Source of the DNA: Myxococcales bacterium
GTDB taxonomy: Bacteria; Myxococcota_A; Polyangia; Nannocystales; Nannocystaceae
DNA length: 64,000 nucleotides
Reading direction: 5' to 3'
Assembly (NCBI GenBank): GCA_020633335.1
Contig: JACKDU010000011.1
Location: 325,536 to 389,535 of the forward strand
The position numbers and the translations under genes were made by a program. A model generated the notes under the pieces. The model did not search any database and had not been told where the DNA came from. It was given only the letters and a program-made list of their open reading frames with translations. Numbering within the stretch: position 1 is the stretch's first letter; every line of letters begins with the position of its first letter. Positions 8,781-17,711 of this stretch are shown here, in pieces.

Positions 8781-9400
8781 AGGTTCACCTCGTCAGGCAG
8801 CTCGTTGATGTCGTCCTCGGCGCGCGGGAGGTAGGGGCCGAGGAGCCCGGCGAGGGCGCTGACCTCCGCGGCGATCCCGGCGCTGCCGCGGCCCCTGGCG
8901 ACCGCGCCGGCGATCGCGTCGGCGGCTGCATGCCAGCGCTCGGGCGGGACCACCGTGACCACCCCCTGATCGCCGATCAGGGCCGCGTCGCGCTCGAGGT
9001 GGGAGACGTAGACCAGGATCCCGGTGCGCTCGGCCGTCAGGCGGACGCCCCGCTCGTAGAAGGCGGCGTAGGCGGCCGCGCGGACCCAGCGGCGGCGGAG
9101 TCGGCGTGGCGTCAGGAGGCGACGGAGGCCCGGCGAGCGCGAGCTCAGCCAGGCCGCGAGCGCGCCCATCACGATCGGATCGACGACGAACCAGGGGATC
9201 GCGAACTCGACGTGCGAGAAGAGGAGGAAGGTGAGGGTGGCGACGCCGACGACGACGCCGACCAGGAGATCGGCGTGGAGGTAGAAGCCAGAGCTCGGGC
9301 GCACGGTGATCACCACCTCGGCCGAGGAGACCGCCTCGACCGCCTGGATCGCCGCTGTCAGGGCCGCCTTGCCGGCCTCGTCGACCAGGGACGCGGGCAT
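8777..9400 (-). CDS. TPM-domain membrane protein
   Basis: 207 residues beginning MPASLVDEAGKAALTAAIQAVE, then EVVITVRPSSG, two hydrophobic segments (about 43-65 and 68-86), and the strand GILVYVSHLERDAALIGDQGV (125-145) that is characteristic of TPM (Thylakoid acid Phosphatase/Membrane, formerly DUF477) domains. The family occurs in envelope proteins next to Tim44-like or LemA genes; biochemical role is not settled. It is the first gene of a two-gene operon with the Tim44/zinc-ribbon gene, coupled by a 4-bp overlap. A -10-like TATGGT on the minus strand (9409-9414) ends 8 nt before the ATG, with no Shine-Dalgarno visible. Confidence 0.7.
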   Translation of the reverse strand: MPASLVDEAGKAALTAAIQAVEAVSSAEVVITVRPSSGFYLHADLLVGVVVGVATLTFLLFSHVEFAIPWFVVDPIVMGALAAWLSSRSPGLRRLLTPRRLRRRWVRAAAYAAFYERGVRLTAERTGILVYVSHLERDAALIGDQGVVTVVPPERWHAAADAIAGAVARGRGSAGIAAEVSALAGLLGPYLPRAEDDINELPDEVNL

Positions 9401-9570
9401 CGGCGCCGACCATAGCGCATTTCGACGGGCGCTTGCTCGCGGGGCCGACGCGGTGACGATGGGCCGCCTGGCGGGTCTCTCGCGGCGATCGAGCGCCTCG
9501 CGCGTGTGAGCCTCGCCGCGTCACCGCGTCGCCGCGCGCCACGCGGGCCGATCCCTCGCCCGCGGCGGCG

Positions 9571-11346
9571 TCACGGACCGGAGGGCGGCGACGAGACCCG
9601 CGCGAGCGCCTCCTCGACGCTCGCGTTCGGCCGGAGCGCGAGCGAGCGTTCGAAGCGCGCGCGGGCGTCGGCGAGGTCGCCGATCCGCTCGGCGAGGAGG
9701 CCGAGGTTGTAGAGGAGGGCCGCGCGCGCTCGATCGGTCGTCGCCCGCTCGAGGCCGGCCTCGCAGGCGGCCCAGGCGGCGCCCAGTCGACCGGCACGCA
9801 TGTGGATCACGCAGCGATCGCCGAGGCCGCGCCCGCTGGCGAGGAGCGGCCGATCCTCGGGGTCGAGCGCCGGCGTGATCCGGCAGCGGCCGGCCTCGCA
9901 GCGGGCGTCGCCAGGGCAGGGGCGGGCGTCGTCGCAGGCGGTCGCGGTCGCGGTCGCGGTCGCGGTCGCGGTCGCGGGTGACGTCGGGGTCGCGGGCCGG
10001 CCGCAGCCGCCGTCCGTCCTGGCCCGCGGCGCCCGGGCGAGGGCCTCGCGGAGGCGGCTGGCGTCGGCGTGGAAGCGGGCGCCGAGGAGGTTGGCCGGCG
10101 GCCGCACCCGACGCCGCGTCTGATCGCCGTCGCCCGGCCGCCAGATCCACACCTCGCGTCCGTCGATCACCAGGGCCGCGCTGCCGTCGCTGGCGACCCA
10201 GAACTCGCGCTCCGGATCCGGGAAGTCGATCATCGGGAAGCCCGCCGGATCGCCGCAGGGATCGGCGCGGTCGGGGCAGAGCTCGGGGCGCGCCGGCGCC
10301 TCATCGATCCAGCGGAAGCCGCCCGCGTGGTGGACGTTGTCGCGGATCGCGTAGATCTTCCCGCGACGGAGGAGGTAGGTGTCGGCCTCGGGATCCATCA
10401 CGCCGCAGTCCTCGCAGAGGGTGCCTGCGGCCCCGCCCCGCTCCCGCCAGCCGGCGCCGTACTTGACGCACTCGAGCTCGTCGAGGGGCCAGAGCGCGTC
10501 CGGCGAGCCCGGGCCCGCGTCGCTCGTGCAGCCGAGGTTGCGGAGCGCGTCGTCGATCGTCCGCCGCTTCTCGTCGAGCTTGACCCCGCCGAGGACGCTG
10601 ACGCTGTCGATCGCGTTGTAGATGTTGATCCCCTCGCAGGTGATGTTCTCGTGGCCGAGCCACTGGAGGGCGCCGCCGAAGAGGGCGACCGCCTCGAGCG
10701 ACGAGGTCGTGCAGGCCTCGTCGTCGCCGTCGCCGCCGTCGTCGTCGTCATCGGGATCGGGGGCGCAGGCGCAGATCGGCGGGCCGCGGCCGGCCTCGAC
10801 CTCGAGGGTGTGTCCGAGCAGGCAGCGATCGTCGGCGCAGGCGCAGCGCGGGAGGCCCTCGGGCGCCTCGACGAAGAGCACCCGCACCCGCGGCGGCGCG
10901 CTGGTGTCGTCGAGCACCCAGATCCCGGGCGCGGAGATCGGCCGCGAGGCGCTCGCTACCGGGATCAGCACGGTCTCGCCGCGGCCGTAGAGCACGAAGG
11001 CGGCGTCGGGTCCGGCGGTGGCGGCGGCGGGCGGAGCGAGCTCGGTCGGCGGCGGGGCCTCGGGCTCGGGCTCGGGCGGGGCGACCTGGGAGCGCTCGGC
11101 CGCGGCCGCGCTCGGGAGCGCAGCGCCGCCGCTCGTCGCCGGCTCGTCGCTCGCCTTCGCGCCCGCCGCCGCCGCGCTCGGCGGAGGATCCTCGGGGCGC
11201 GGCCCGTGCCCGCTGCGGCAGGCCGCGACGAGGGGAAGCGCGAGCGTGAGCGCGACGGCGAGCACGAGCCGGCCCGCGCTCGCGCCCCGGCGCAAGCTCA
11301 GGGACCCGGACGCTCGCCCCGGCGCACGATCTCCCCGCACCTCCAC
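9571..11346 (-). CDS. Large lipoprotein with cysteine-rich region, TA-repeat linker and C-terminal TPRs
   Basis: 591 residues. The N terminus has a long basic region, a hydrophobic core and lipobox LVAAC near residue 43; a later start is possible. An Ala/Pro-rich spacer follows, then a cysteine-rich central part with CACADDRC and CACAPDPDDDDDGGDGDDE. Later comes a Thr-Ala repeat (ATATATATATA) encoded by a perfect hexanucleotide array, then about 120 residues with two TPR-like helical pairs (ALLYNLGLLAERIGDLADARARFERSLALRPN). No enzyme signature. Probably a surface or periplasmic lipoprotein that scaffolds other proteins. It lies 57 bp downstream of a small membrane protein gene on the same strand. 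Confidence 0.7.
   Translation of the reverse strand: MEVRGDRAPGRASGSLSLRRGASAGRLVLAVALTLALPLVAACRSGHGPRPEDPPPSAAAAGAKASDEPATSGGAALPSAAAAERSQVAPPEPEPEAPPPTELAPPAAATAGPDAAFVLYGRGETVLIPVASASRPISAPGIWVLDDTSAPPRVRVLFVEAPEGLPRCACADDRCLLGHTLEVEAGRGPPICACAPDPDDDDDGGDGDDEACTTSSLEAVALFGGALQWLGHENITCEGINIYNAIDSVSVLGGVKLDEKRRTIDDALRNLGCTSDAGPGSPDALWPLDELECVKYGAGWRERGGAAGTLCEDCGVMDPEADTYLLRRGKIYAIRDNVHHAGGFRWIDEAPARPELCPDRADPCGDPAGFPMIDFPDPEREFWVASDGSAALVIDGREVWIWRPGDGDQTRRRVRPPANLLGARFHADASRLREALARAPRARTDGGCGRPATPTSPATATATATATATACDDARPCPGDARCEAGRCRITPALDPEDRPLLASGRGLGDRCVIHMRAGRLGAAWAACEAGLERATTDRARAALLYNLGLLAERIGDLADARARFERSLALRPNASVEEALARVSSPPSGP
9938..9973. repeat. Hexanucleotide tandem repeat, 6 perfect copies of GCGGTC
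   Basis: Six uninterrupted GCGGTC units lie inside the large lipoprotein gene and encode Thr-Ala repeats on the minus strand. The unit is a multiple of three, so slippage would change linker length but not the reading frame. Confidence 0.95.
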
Positions 11347-11403
11347 GTCGCGCCGATCATCGCCGCGTCACCCGCGGCTGTCCAGGCTCGCCGCGGCGAT
11401 CGC

Positions 11404-11751
11404 TCAGGCGGCGCGCGGCGGCTCGCGGCCCTCGCCCGTCTCGTTCGCCGGCGCGGCGGCGCCCCCGATCTTCGCCCGCCGGGCCTCGCCGACGCTCGCT
11501 GACGCGCTGACGCTCGCCTCCTCGCGGGCGAGGCGGCGGGCGTAGGTGACGGCCGCGTAGGCGAGGTAGGCGGAGCCGAGCGTCGCCACCCCGGCGCCGA
11601 CGTCGGCGACGGCCGCGGCCGCCGGCGCCGGTCGATCGGGGCGCGGCTGGAGCTCGGGGCGCTGGGTGATCATCAGCAGGAGGCCGCCGATCACGGTGAA
11701 GATGAAGGCGATGAAGGTGGGGTTCGGGCGTCGGCGGGAGCGCGGGTCCAT
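11404..11751 (-). CDS. Small two-helix membrane protein, unknown
   Basis: 115 residues starting at ATG 11751, preceded by a weak TGGCGGC. MDPRSRRRPNPTF leads into a hydrophobic helix (IAFIFTVIGGLLLMI). A Pro/Arg linker and a second, weaker hydrophobic stretch (VADVGAGVATLGSAYLAYAAVTYA) follow, then a charged tail. The basic N terminus suggests it starts in the cytoplasm. No family recognised. The frame stays open upstream to 11826, but that extension is low-complexity Arg/Ser. It may be co-transcribed with the large lipoprotein 57 bp downstream. Confidence 0.55.
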   Translation of the reverse strand: MDPRSRRRPNPTFIAFIFTVIGGLLLMITQRPELQPRPDRPAPAAAAVADVGAGVATLGSAYLAYAAVTYARRLAREEASVSASASVGEARRAKIGGAAAPANETGEGREPPRAA

Positions 11752-11977
11752 GCCGCCAATTCTGGTCGCGCGATCGCCCCTCGCCGAGGGGGGCCCGGAC
11801 GATCTCGAACGTGACCTTTGAGACATCTGCGATCGCCCTGCGGATCTTGCAGGGTCAGGCGGGATGTGCAGCGGCGTCGCAGACCGTGACGCGGACGTCG
11901 GGCGGAGGCCTCGGTGAGCGCTGGCTTCTCGCGTGGCACGGGCCTTGCTCCTCTCGAGAGCGCGTCAGGAGCTACCC

Positions 11978-12994
11978 ATGACCAAGACTGCTTATCTTAA
12001 CCAACCCCTCCTCTCGACCCAGGTCGCCCACGACGGCATCGACCGGAGCTACAGCCGCTTCACCGCCGGCCTCAAACCCGACGTCGCAGCGGCCGCCCGC
12101 GACCTGCCCAGGCGACTCGGCCTCGCGGAGGTCCCCAACCTCCCATGGTCGGAGCTCGCCGAGGAGCTCCCGCTCCTCGCCCTGCCGGCGCTCCTCGGCC
12201 GCAGCGAGCGCCTGGAGCTCCCCCGCGAGGTCCTGCGGGCGGCCAGCGAGGCCCACGTCTTCGCCTGCCTCGGTGCCCTCGGGATCGACGGGATTCGCCG
12301 CCGCCTCATCGACGAGGACGCGGCCGCGGTCGCCGCGGTCTACGAGCTCCACCGCGCCCGCGACCGCGCGCTCGGGATCGTCGTCGGCAGCCGCGAGAGC
12401 CTCGACTACGCGGCCGCCGAGGCGCTCCGCCGCGAGGCGCTCGCCGACGAGGAGCTCGCGCTCGCGGGCCGCGAGGCGGCGACCCGCGGCCGCTACCGGA
12501 TGATCGCCCTCAAGAAGGAGTCGCTGGCCTTCCCGGCGCCGCTCGCAGCGGCGGCGGCGGCCGGCTGGTCGGCGGCCGATCGCGCCCGGGTCGACGCGGT
12601 CGTCGGCGGCGTCGCCCTCGGGATCGCCCTCCGCCGCGACGCCGCCGAGTGGGCCGAGGATCACCTCCGCGGCGCCTCGTGGGCGGTCGCCCTCCTCGCC
12701 GAGGCGATCGGCCCGCGGATCCGCCGCGCGGACGTCGCCTCGCTGACCAGCTACCTCCACGCCGCCGGGGTGATCGTCGAGCTCCTCAAGATGGCGAGCC
12801 GCGCGCTGACCTCGGCGGCCGAGGCCGCCCGCGATCTCGGCGCCCGCGAGCTCGCGTCGTGGGCGATCGGCGAGGCGCGGATGACCTCGAGCCTCGCGCT
12901 CTTCGAGTCGGTCGAGGCTGGCTACGTCCGCCACTGGGCGGCCGATCGCCGCGAGCGTCGGCGGCAGCGGCTCCTCGTGCGGACCGCGTCGTGA
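11978..12994 (+). CDS. All-helical protein, possibly a divergent class-1 isoprenoid-synthase-like fold
   Basis: 338 residues from ATG 11978, which has CAGGAGC at 11966-11972 as a well-placed Shine-Dalgarno; the frame is open further upstream but without a ribosome site. The chain is Ala/Leu/Arg-rich and almost entirely helical by composition. EAHVFACLGALGIDGIRRRLIDEDAAA recalls the helix of class-1 isoprenoid biosynthesis proteins in which a DDxxD would normally lie, but no true DDxxD is seen, so catalysis is doubtful. No signal peptide. It is convergent with the BamA-like gene downstream. The assignment is tentative; structure prediction would be more informative than sequence. Confidence 0.45.
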   Translation: MTKTAYLNQPLLSTQVAHDGIDRSYSRFTAGLKPDVAAAARDLPRRLGLAEVPNLPWSELAEELPLLALPALLGRSERLELPREVLRAASEAHVFACLGALGIDGIRRRLIDEDAAAVAAVYELHRARDRALGIVVGSRESLDYAAAEALRREALADEELALAGREAATRGRYRMIALKKESLAFPAPLAAAAAAGWSAADRARVDAVVGGVALGIALRRDAAEWAEDHLRGASWAVALLAEAIGPRIRRADVASLTSYLHAAGVIVELLKMASRALTSAAEAARDLGARELASWAIGEARMTSSLALFESVEAGYVRHWAADRRERRRQRLLVRTAS

Positions 12995-13084
12995 GGGCGA
13001 GCCGACGGCCGCGGGGCGCGGTCCTGAGAGCCCGCGGCCGCCGGCGCCCCCCAGGGCCCGCGCGGCCGCGCGCGCGGCCCGCCC

Positions 13085-14668
13085 TCAGAAGATGTGGCCG
13101 ATGTCGATGTAGATCCCGAAGTTGTCCTCGGTGATCGAGTACGAGGGATCGACGCGGACCAGGAAGGTCTCGCCCCAGCGGACCCGGAGGCCGCCGCCGA
13201 CGCCGACCGCGAGGCCGCCGCGGTCGACGTTCTGGCCGTTGATGATCGTCGGCTTGATGTCGGCCCAGACCCGGCCGGTGTCGACGAAGGCGATCGCCCC
13301 GAGCATGAAGCGCTGGCCCTTGATCCGGAAGGGGAGGAACTCCGAGCGGAGCTCGACGTTGGAGACGAACTTGGCCTTGCCGCTGAAGCGCTGGCGGGGC
13401 ACGCCGCGGACCGACCAGGAGCCGCCCGGCCCGTCGCGGCTGAGGAGCGCGCCGAAGCGGGTGAGCTCCCAGAAGGGGACGTTGCCGACCAGGACGTCGC
13501 CGACCGCACGTGTCGCAAAGACCAGGTAGGATCCGACGAGCGACTTGTACCAGCTGGTGTTGACGGTGAAGCCGGCGTGGTAGAGCTTGTCGTCGACCCC
13601 CGGCGAGACCCGGGTCGAGACCTCGGTGAAGGTCCCGCGGGTCGGCACGAACTCGTGGTCGCGGGTGTCCCAGACCAGGCCGAGGTTGATCCGCCACATC
13701 GCGTGGTTGCCGGTGCCGTTGAGGAGGTGGTCGAGCGCGTGGCCGTCGGCGGTGTCGGCCTTCGCGGCCTCGATGTCCTCGGTCAGCTTCGAGCTCTCGT
13801 AGGGCCGGATCACGTTGTAGGAGAAGTAGGTGCCGACGAAGACCTCGAGGCGCCGGCGGTGGGCCTCGATCGACCGGTCCCACGCCCGGATCCGGGCGTT
13901 GACGTCGAAGCCCGGGAAGATCCGGTCGTACTGGTTGTAGCGGCGGGCGATCGCGAAGGCCTCGGGGTCGGCCTCCTTGTCGATCATCTCCCAGGGCTTG
14001 AGGCTCAGCGAGCCGTTGCCGATCCCGTAGTAGCCGGTGGTGCTGAACTTCTTGAAGCCGATGTTGCCGTTGATCCGCAGGCGGTTGTCGAGGAGCCCGG
14101 GGACGTCGACGTTGATGTAGTCCTCGTGGTAGGGGAGCTCGACGCCCTTCGGCCCCCGCTTGGCGGTCGCGTAGAGGAGCATCTGGACCCGCCAGCGGTA
14201 GGGGCGGTAGCCCGGGTGGAACTTCGCCAGGGTGGCGATCGCCCCGAAGCCGACGCCGAGGTCGCTGTCGTAGTTGGTCGCCGGCAGGCCGCCGAACTCG
14301 AGGCGCTCGGGCTTCTTCTCCTTGGCCGGCGCGTCGCCCTCTTTCTCGCCCTTCTTGCCCCGCTTGCTCCGCTTGCCCTTCTTGCCGTCCTCCTCGGCCT
14401 CGGCGGGGCCCTCGGGGGTCGCCTCCTCGGCGGGGCCGGAGGGCGGCGCGGACGGGCTCGTCGGTCGGAGCACCGGGGCCGCCGAGGGCGGCGCGGTCGA
14501 GGGGAGCGGCTCCTCCGGCGTCTCGGCGGCGCGCGAGGTCGCCGGCGCGGCTGCGGCGGGCGCCGTCACGCTGAGGGCGAGGGCGAGGGTGGCGACGGGG
14601 GCGATGCTGGCCCAGGGGACGCGCCGACGACGGGAGCGAGGGGAGCGGGGGCGCGTGGGCGCGGGCAC
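13085..14668 (-). CDS. BamA/TamA-family outer-membrane beta-barrel protein
   Basis: 527 residues from a GTG at 14668. A signal peptide (hydrophobic core IAPVATLALALSVTAPAAAA) is followed by a Pro/Ala/Glu linker and a Lys-rich stretch (KKGKRSKRGKKGEKEGD). The remainder, about 150-527, is a beta-barrel of alternating strands. SWSVRGVPRQRFSGK carries the VRG motif of Omp85 surface-antigen domains, and the chain ends in aromatic IGHIF, as expected for the C-terminal strand recognised by the Bam complex. No POTRA domains are present, so this is not BamA itself but a POTRA-less Omp85 relative, possibly a porin or lipid-handling barrel. Convergent with the gene at 11978-12994. Confidence 0.8.
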   Translation of the reverse strand: MPAPTRPRSPRSRRRRVPWASIAPVATLALALSVTAPAAAAPATSRAAETPEEPLPSTAPPSAAPVLRPTSPSAPPSGPAEEATPEGPAEAEEDGKKGKRSKRGKKGEKEGDAPAKEKKPERLEFGGLPATNYDSDLGVGFGAIATLAKFHPGYRPYRWRVQMLLYATAKRGPKGVELPYHEDYINVDVPGLLDNRLRINGNIGFKKFSTTGYYGIGNGSLSLKPWEMIDKEADPEAFAIARRYNQYDRIFPGFDVNARIRAWDRSIEAHRRRLEVFVGTYFSYNVIRPYESSKLTEDIEAAKADTADGHALDHLLNGTGNHAMWRINLGLVWDTRDHEFVPTRGTFTEVSTRVSPGVDDKLYHAGFTVNTSWYKSLVGSYLVFATRAVGDVLVGNVPFWELTRFGALLSRDGPGGSWSVRGVPRQRFSGKAKFVSNVELRSEFLPFRIKGQRFMLGAIAFVDTGRVWADIKPTIINGQNVDRGGLAVGVGGGLRVRWGETFLVRVDPSYSITEDNFGIYIDIGHIF

Positions 14669-14816
14669 CAGACCCTTTTCCTACGGCGAAGCCGAGCGTG
14701 ACAAGGGGGCCGGAGCGGGAGATCGACGGGCGCGGCCGGGTCAGGGTTCGATCGCGGGCGCCGCTCTCCGGTCCCCGGGCGATCCAGGGCCCCCGCTTTT
14801 GCGGTACAAGGGGCAG

Positions 14817-16151
14817 GTGAAGCGTCGACGACGGGATCGCTCGTCCACCGCCGGGGCGCGGCGCCGCGGGCCGGCGCCGTCGCTCACCGCCGTCGCCCGG
14901 GCCTCCGTCGCCTGGGCCGCCTTCGCCCTCGCGACGCCGGCGCTGGTCGGCGGCTGCTCGCCAGCGGTCGCCGCCGACGAGCGCGAGGCGATCGTGCTCG
15001 CCGGGCCGGCCCCCTTCGAGGTCAAGGCGCGGAGCGAGTGGCCGACCGCCGCCTGGCCGCGGGCTCGCCCGGAGGAGGTCGGCCTCGACCCCGAGGCGCT
15101 CGCCCGCCTCGAGGACTACCTCTTCGCCCGCCACGGCGATGACGTCGATCGCAGGGGCCAGCGGACCAACGCCTTCGTCCTGATCAAGGACGGCAAGCTG
15201 GTCGCCGAGCGCTACGCCCGGGGCTACACCGCCGAGACCCCGCTCCTCACCTGGTCGGTGAGCAAGAGCATCGGCGGCACCCTGGTCGGCCTCGCGGTCG
15301 CCGACGGCAAGCTCGACGTCAACGATCCGATCGGCAAGCACTACCCGCCGGCCGACCGCGACGGCGTCCGCGAGATCCGGGTGGTCGATCTCCTGCGGAT
15401 GAGCTCGGGCCTCGACTGGAACGAGACCTACGAGACCTCGCCGATCTTCTCGTCGGTGATGGCGATGCTCTACACCGCCGGCCGCGACGACATGGCGGCC
15501 TACGTCGCCTCCCACGACCTCGCGGTCCCGCCGGGGACCCGCTGGAGCTACTCGAGCGGCGACTCCAACCTCCTCTCGGGGGTGGTCCGCGGGGCGATCG
15601 GCGACGAGGCCTACGCCGAGTTCCCGTGGCGCCGCCTCTTCGACAAGATCGGCATGCGCTCAGCGGTCCTCGAGCGCGACAAGGCCGGGACCTACGTCAC
15701 CTCCTCCTACCTCTACGCGAGCGCCCAGGACCTCGCGCGCTGGGCCTTCCTCTACCTCAACGACGGCGTCTGGGAGGGCGAGCGCCTCCTCCCGGAGGGC
15801 TGGGTCGCCTTCACCCTGACGATGGCGCCGTCCTACTACGACACCGCCCTGACCCCGGGGACGATGGACGACAACCCCGGCGCCCAGGTCTACCTCAACC
15901 TCGGCGACCCGAAGCGCGACGTCCCGGCCCCCTGGCCGATGGCGCCCGCCGACACCTTCGCCGCCCAGGGTCACTGGGGGAAGTCGATCTTCGTCTTCCC
16001 CGGCCTCGACATGATCGCGGTCCGCCTCGGCGACGACCGGAGGTACGCCTGCGACATCCCGGGCAACGAGGACCGCTGCGAGCCCGATCGCACCAAGGCC
16101 TACTCCAAGCCCTACTACCTCGAGCTCCTGATGGCGGCGGTGAAGCGATGA
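14817..16151 (+). CDS. Serine hydrolase, class C beta-lactamase family lipoprotein
   Basis: 444 residues from GTG 14817, preceded by AAGGGGCAG. An Arg-rich N terminus and a hydrophobic core lead to LVGGC (Cys47 probably lipidated). The beta-lactamase/penicillin-binding fold is shown by S147xxK150 in TWSVSK, by Y245 in RWSYSSGD, and by a late GHWGKSIFVFP that occupies the place of the KTG/HxG motif. Members are esterases, D-aminopeptidases or carboxypeptidases far more often than beta-lactamases, so no resistance function is implied. The stop overlaps the start of a small membrane protein gene (ATGA), and the two are probably one functional unit at the envelope. Confidence 0.85.
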   Translation: MKRRRRDRSSTAGARRRGPAPSLTAVARASVAWAAFALATPALVGGCSPAVAADEREAIVLAGPAPFEVKARSEWPTAAWPRARPEEVGLDPEALARLEDYLFARHGDDVDRRGQRTNAFVLIKDGKLVAERYARGYTAETPLLTWSVSKSIGGTLVGLAVADGKLDVNDPIGKHYPPADRDGVREIRVVDLLRMSSGLDWNETYETSPIFSSVMAMLYTAGRDDMAAYVASHDLAVPPGTRWSYSSGDSNLLSGVVRGAIGDEAYAEFPWRRLFDKIGMRSAVLERDKAGTYVTSSYLYASAQDLARWAFLYLNDGVWEGERLLPEGWVAFTLTMAPSYYDTALTPGTMDDNPGAQVYLNLGDPKRDVPAPWPMAPADTFAAQGHWGKSIFVFPGLDMIAVRLGDDRRYACDIPGNEDRCEPDRTKAYSKPYYLELLMAAVKR

Positions 16152-16465
16152 AGCGGGCGCTCAAGTACCTCGGCGTCGGCCTCGGCATGGTGATCGCGCT
16201 GGCCCTGGCCTTCGTCGCCTACAACTGGTCGATGCTCTCGGTCTTCCCCGACCTCCCCTCGTCCTACGAGGCCAAGGAGCTCTGCTCCTGCCTCTTCGTC
16301 GAGGGCCGGAGCCAGGCGGATTGCGAGGCCTTCATCCGCCAGGACGTGGTCTCGATCGACGGCCGCGACTTCGACATGGAGGGCAAGGCGGTCACCGTCC
16401 GCGCCCTCTGGAACGAGAACCGGGCCCACTACGTGTCGCCGCGCCACGGCTGCGTGCTCGATTAG
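16148..16465 (+). CDS. Small single-pass membrane protein with CxC motif, coupled to the serine hydrolase
   Basis: 105 residues. One N-terminal transmembrane helix (about 7-26, YLGVGLGMVIALALAFVAYN) is followed by an exported domain with ELCSCLFVEG, a further Cys in QADCEAF and a C-terminal HGCVLD, so four cysteines could form two disulfides. The ATG overlaps the stop of the serine hydrolase by 4 bp, indicating translational coupling. I recall similar small proteins next to serine hydrolases in other bacteria but cannot name a family. A role in anchoring or modulating the hydrolase is inference. Confidence 0.7.
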   Translation: MKRALKYLGVGLGMVIALALAFVAYNWSMLSVFPDLPSSYEAKELCSCLFVEGRSQADCEAFIRQDVVSIDGRDFDMEGKAVTVRALWNENRAHYVSPRHGCVLD

Positions 16466-16491
16466 GCGGCCCCGGCGTGGAGACGACGACG

Positions 16492-17517
16492 ATGATCGAG
16501 GCGAGCCGCGCGTATGAGCTCCAGGGGTCCTTCGGGGCCCAGAACCTCCGGCCGATCACCCGCGCGGTCGCGGCCCCGGGCCCGGGCGAGCTCCTCCTGC
16601 GGATGCGCGCGCTCTCCCTCAACTACCGCGACCTGATGATGATCGACGGCGCCTACAACCCGCGGCAGCCGCTGCCGCTGGTGCCGCTCTCGGACGGCGT
16701 CGGCGAGGTCGTCGCGGTCGGCCCCGGGGTCGAGGGGATCGCGGTCGGCGAGCGGGTGATGCCCTGCTTCGCCGAGGGCTGGCTCGAGGGCCCGCCGGAG
16801 CGCGCGAAGCTGGCGACCACCCTCGGTGGGCCGCTCCCCGGCGTCCTCTGCGAGCACCGGTTGACCCCGGCGCGCGCGGTCGTCAAGGCGCCGGCCCACC
16901 TCAGCGACGCCGAGGCGGCGACGCTCCCCTGCGCGGCGGTCACCGCCTGGCACGCGCTGATCACCGAAGGCAAGATCAAGCCCGGCGATCGCGTGCTCCT
17001 CGAGGGGACCGGCGGGGTCTCGATCTTCGCCCTCCAGATCGCGGTGATGGCCGGCGCCGAGGTGGCGATCACCTCGTCGTCGTCGGCCAAGCTCGAGCGG
17101 GCGCGGGCGCTCGGCGCCTCGCTGACGATCAACTACCGCGAGGAGCCCGACTGGGGCCGGCGGGCGCGGGCCTGGGCCGGCGGCGAGGGGGTCGATCACG
17201 TCGTCGAGGTCGGCGGCGCCGGGACCATCGAGGGCGCGCTCAAGGCGGTCCGCCCGGGCGGGACGATCTCGGTGATCGGCGTCCTCTCCGGGGTCCGCCA
17301 GCCGCTCCTGCTGACGCCGATCCTGATGCAGCAGATCCGCCTCCAGGGGATCATCGTCGGCTCGCGGGCGATCTTCGCCGACCTCTGCCGGGCCTTCGGG
17401 CACCAGCGGATCCAGCCGGTCGTCGATCGGACCTTCCCCTTCGACCAGGTCCAGCAGGCCCTGGAGCACCTGCGCTCGGGCGCCCACTTCGGCAAGGTCG
17501 TCATCGAGGTCGGCTGA
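16492..17517 (+). CDS. Zinc-independent MDR-family NAD(P)-dependent alcohol dehydrogenase / quinone reductase
   Basis: 341 residues. The start at ATG 16492 has GGAG at 16479-16482; an in-frame GTG at 16477 is an alternative. The N-terminal GroES-like domain has LNYRDLMMIDGAYN and VPLSDGVGEVVAVG. The nucleotide-binding domain has VLLEGTGGVSIFALQIA (a GTGGVS variant of the MDR glycine motif), SSSSAKLERARALGA and VDHVVEVGG. Zinc-binding cysteines are not evident, which fits the quinone oxidoreductase/enoyl reductase branch. Likely cytoplasmic, NADPH-dependent reduction of an enone, quinone or aldehyde; substrate unknown. It follows the serine hydrolase unit by 26 bp but the functional link is unclear. 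Confidence 0.85.
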   Translation: MIEASRAYELQGSFGAQNLRPITRAVAAPGPGELLLRMRALSLNYRDLMMIDGAYNPRQPLPLVPLSDGVGEVVAVGPGVEGIAVGERVMPCFAEGWLEGPPERAKLATTLGGPLPGVLCEHRLTPARAVVKAPAHLSDAEAATLPCAAVTAWHALITEGKIKPGDRVLLEGTGGVSIFALQIAVMAGAEVAITSSSSAKLERARALGASLTINYREEPDWGRRARAWAGGEGVDHVVEVGGAGTIEGALKAVRPGGTISVIGVLSGVRQPLLLTPILMQQIRLQGIIVGSRAIFADLCRAFGHQRIQPVVDRTFPFDQVQQALEHLRSGAHFGKVVIEVG

Positions 17518-17711
17518 GCCGGCGATCGCCTCGGGCGAGCCGCGCTCGCCGGGCCGCGAGGGGTCGAGGGGCCCCAATCGCGCGCGGACGTCGGCGCGTC
17601 GACGGGGCGCAAAAGTGATGGTGTTGTGAATCGGATTACGGAGGTTACGCCGCGGCGGCCGGCGCCGAGTTCGTTGTGCATACAAGCGCCGCGTCGACTA
17701 CCATCCGGACC

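Noticed and set aside
7197..8834. A 545-codon plus-strand open frame across the Tim44 gene
   Set aside because: The minus strand encodes a coherent protein with two zinc ribbons and membrane segments; the plus-strand product has no structure and is a codon-bias shadow.
9938..9973. Hexanucleotide repeat as a phase-variation switch
   Set aside because: The unit length is a multiple of three, so copy-number changes cannot shift the frame; only linker length would vary.
14817..16151. Beta-lactamase resistance gene
   Set aside because: The SxxK and Tyr motifs fit the broad serine hydrolase family, but the class C KTG is replaced and the protein is a lipoprotein; a resistance role is not supported.
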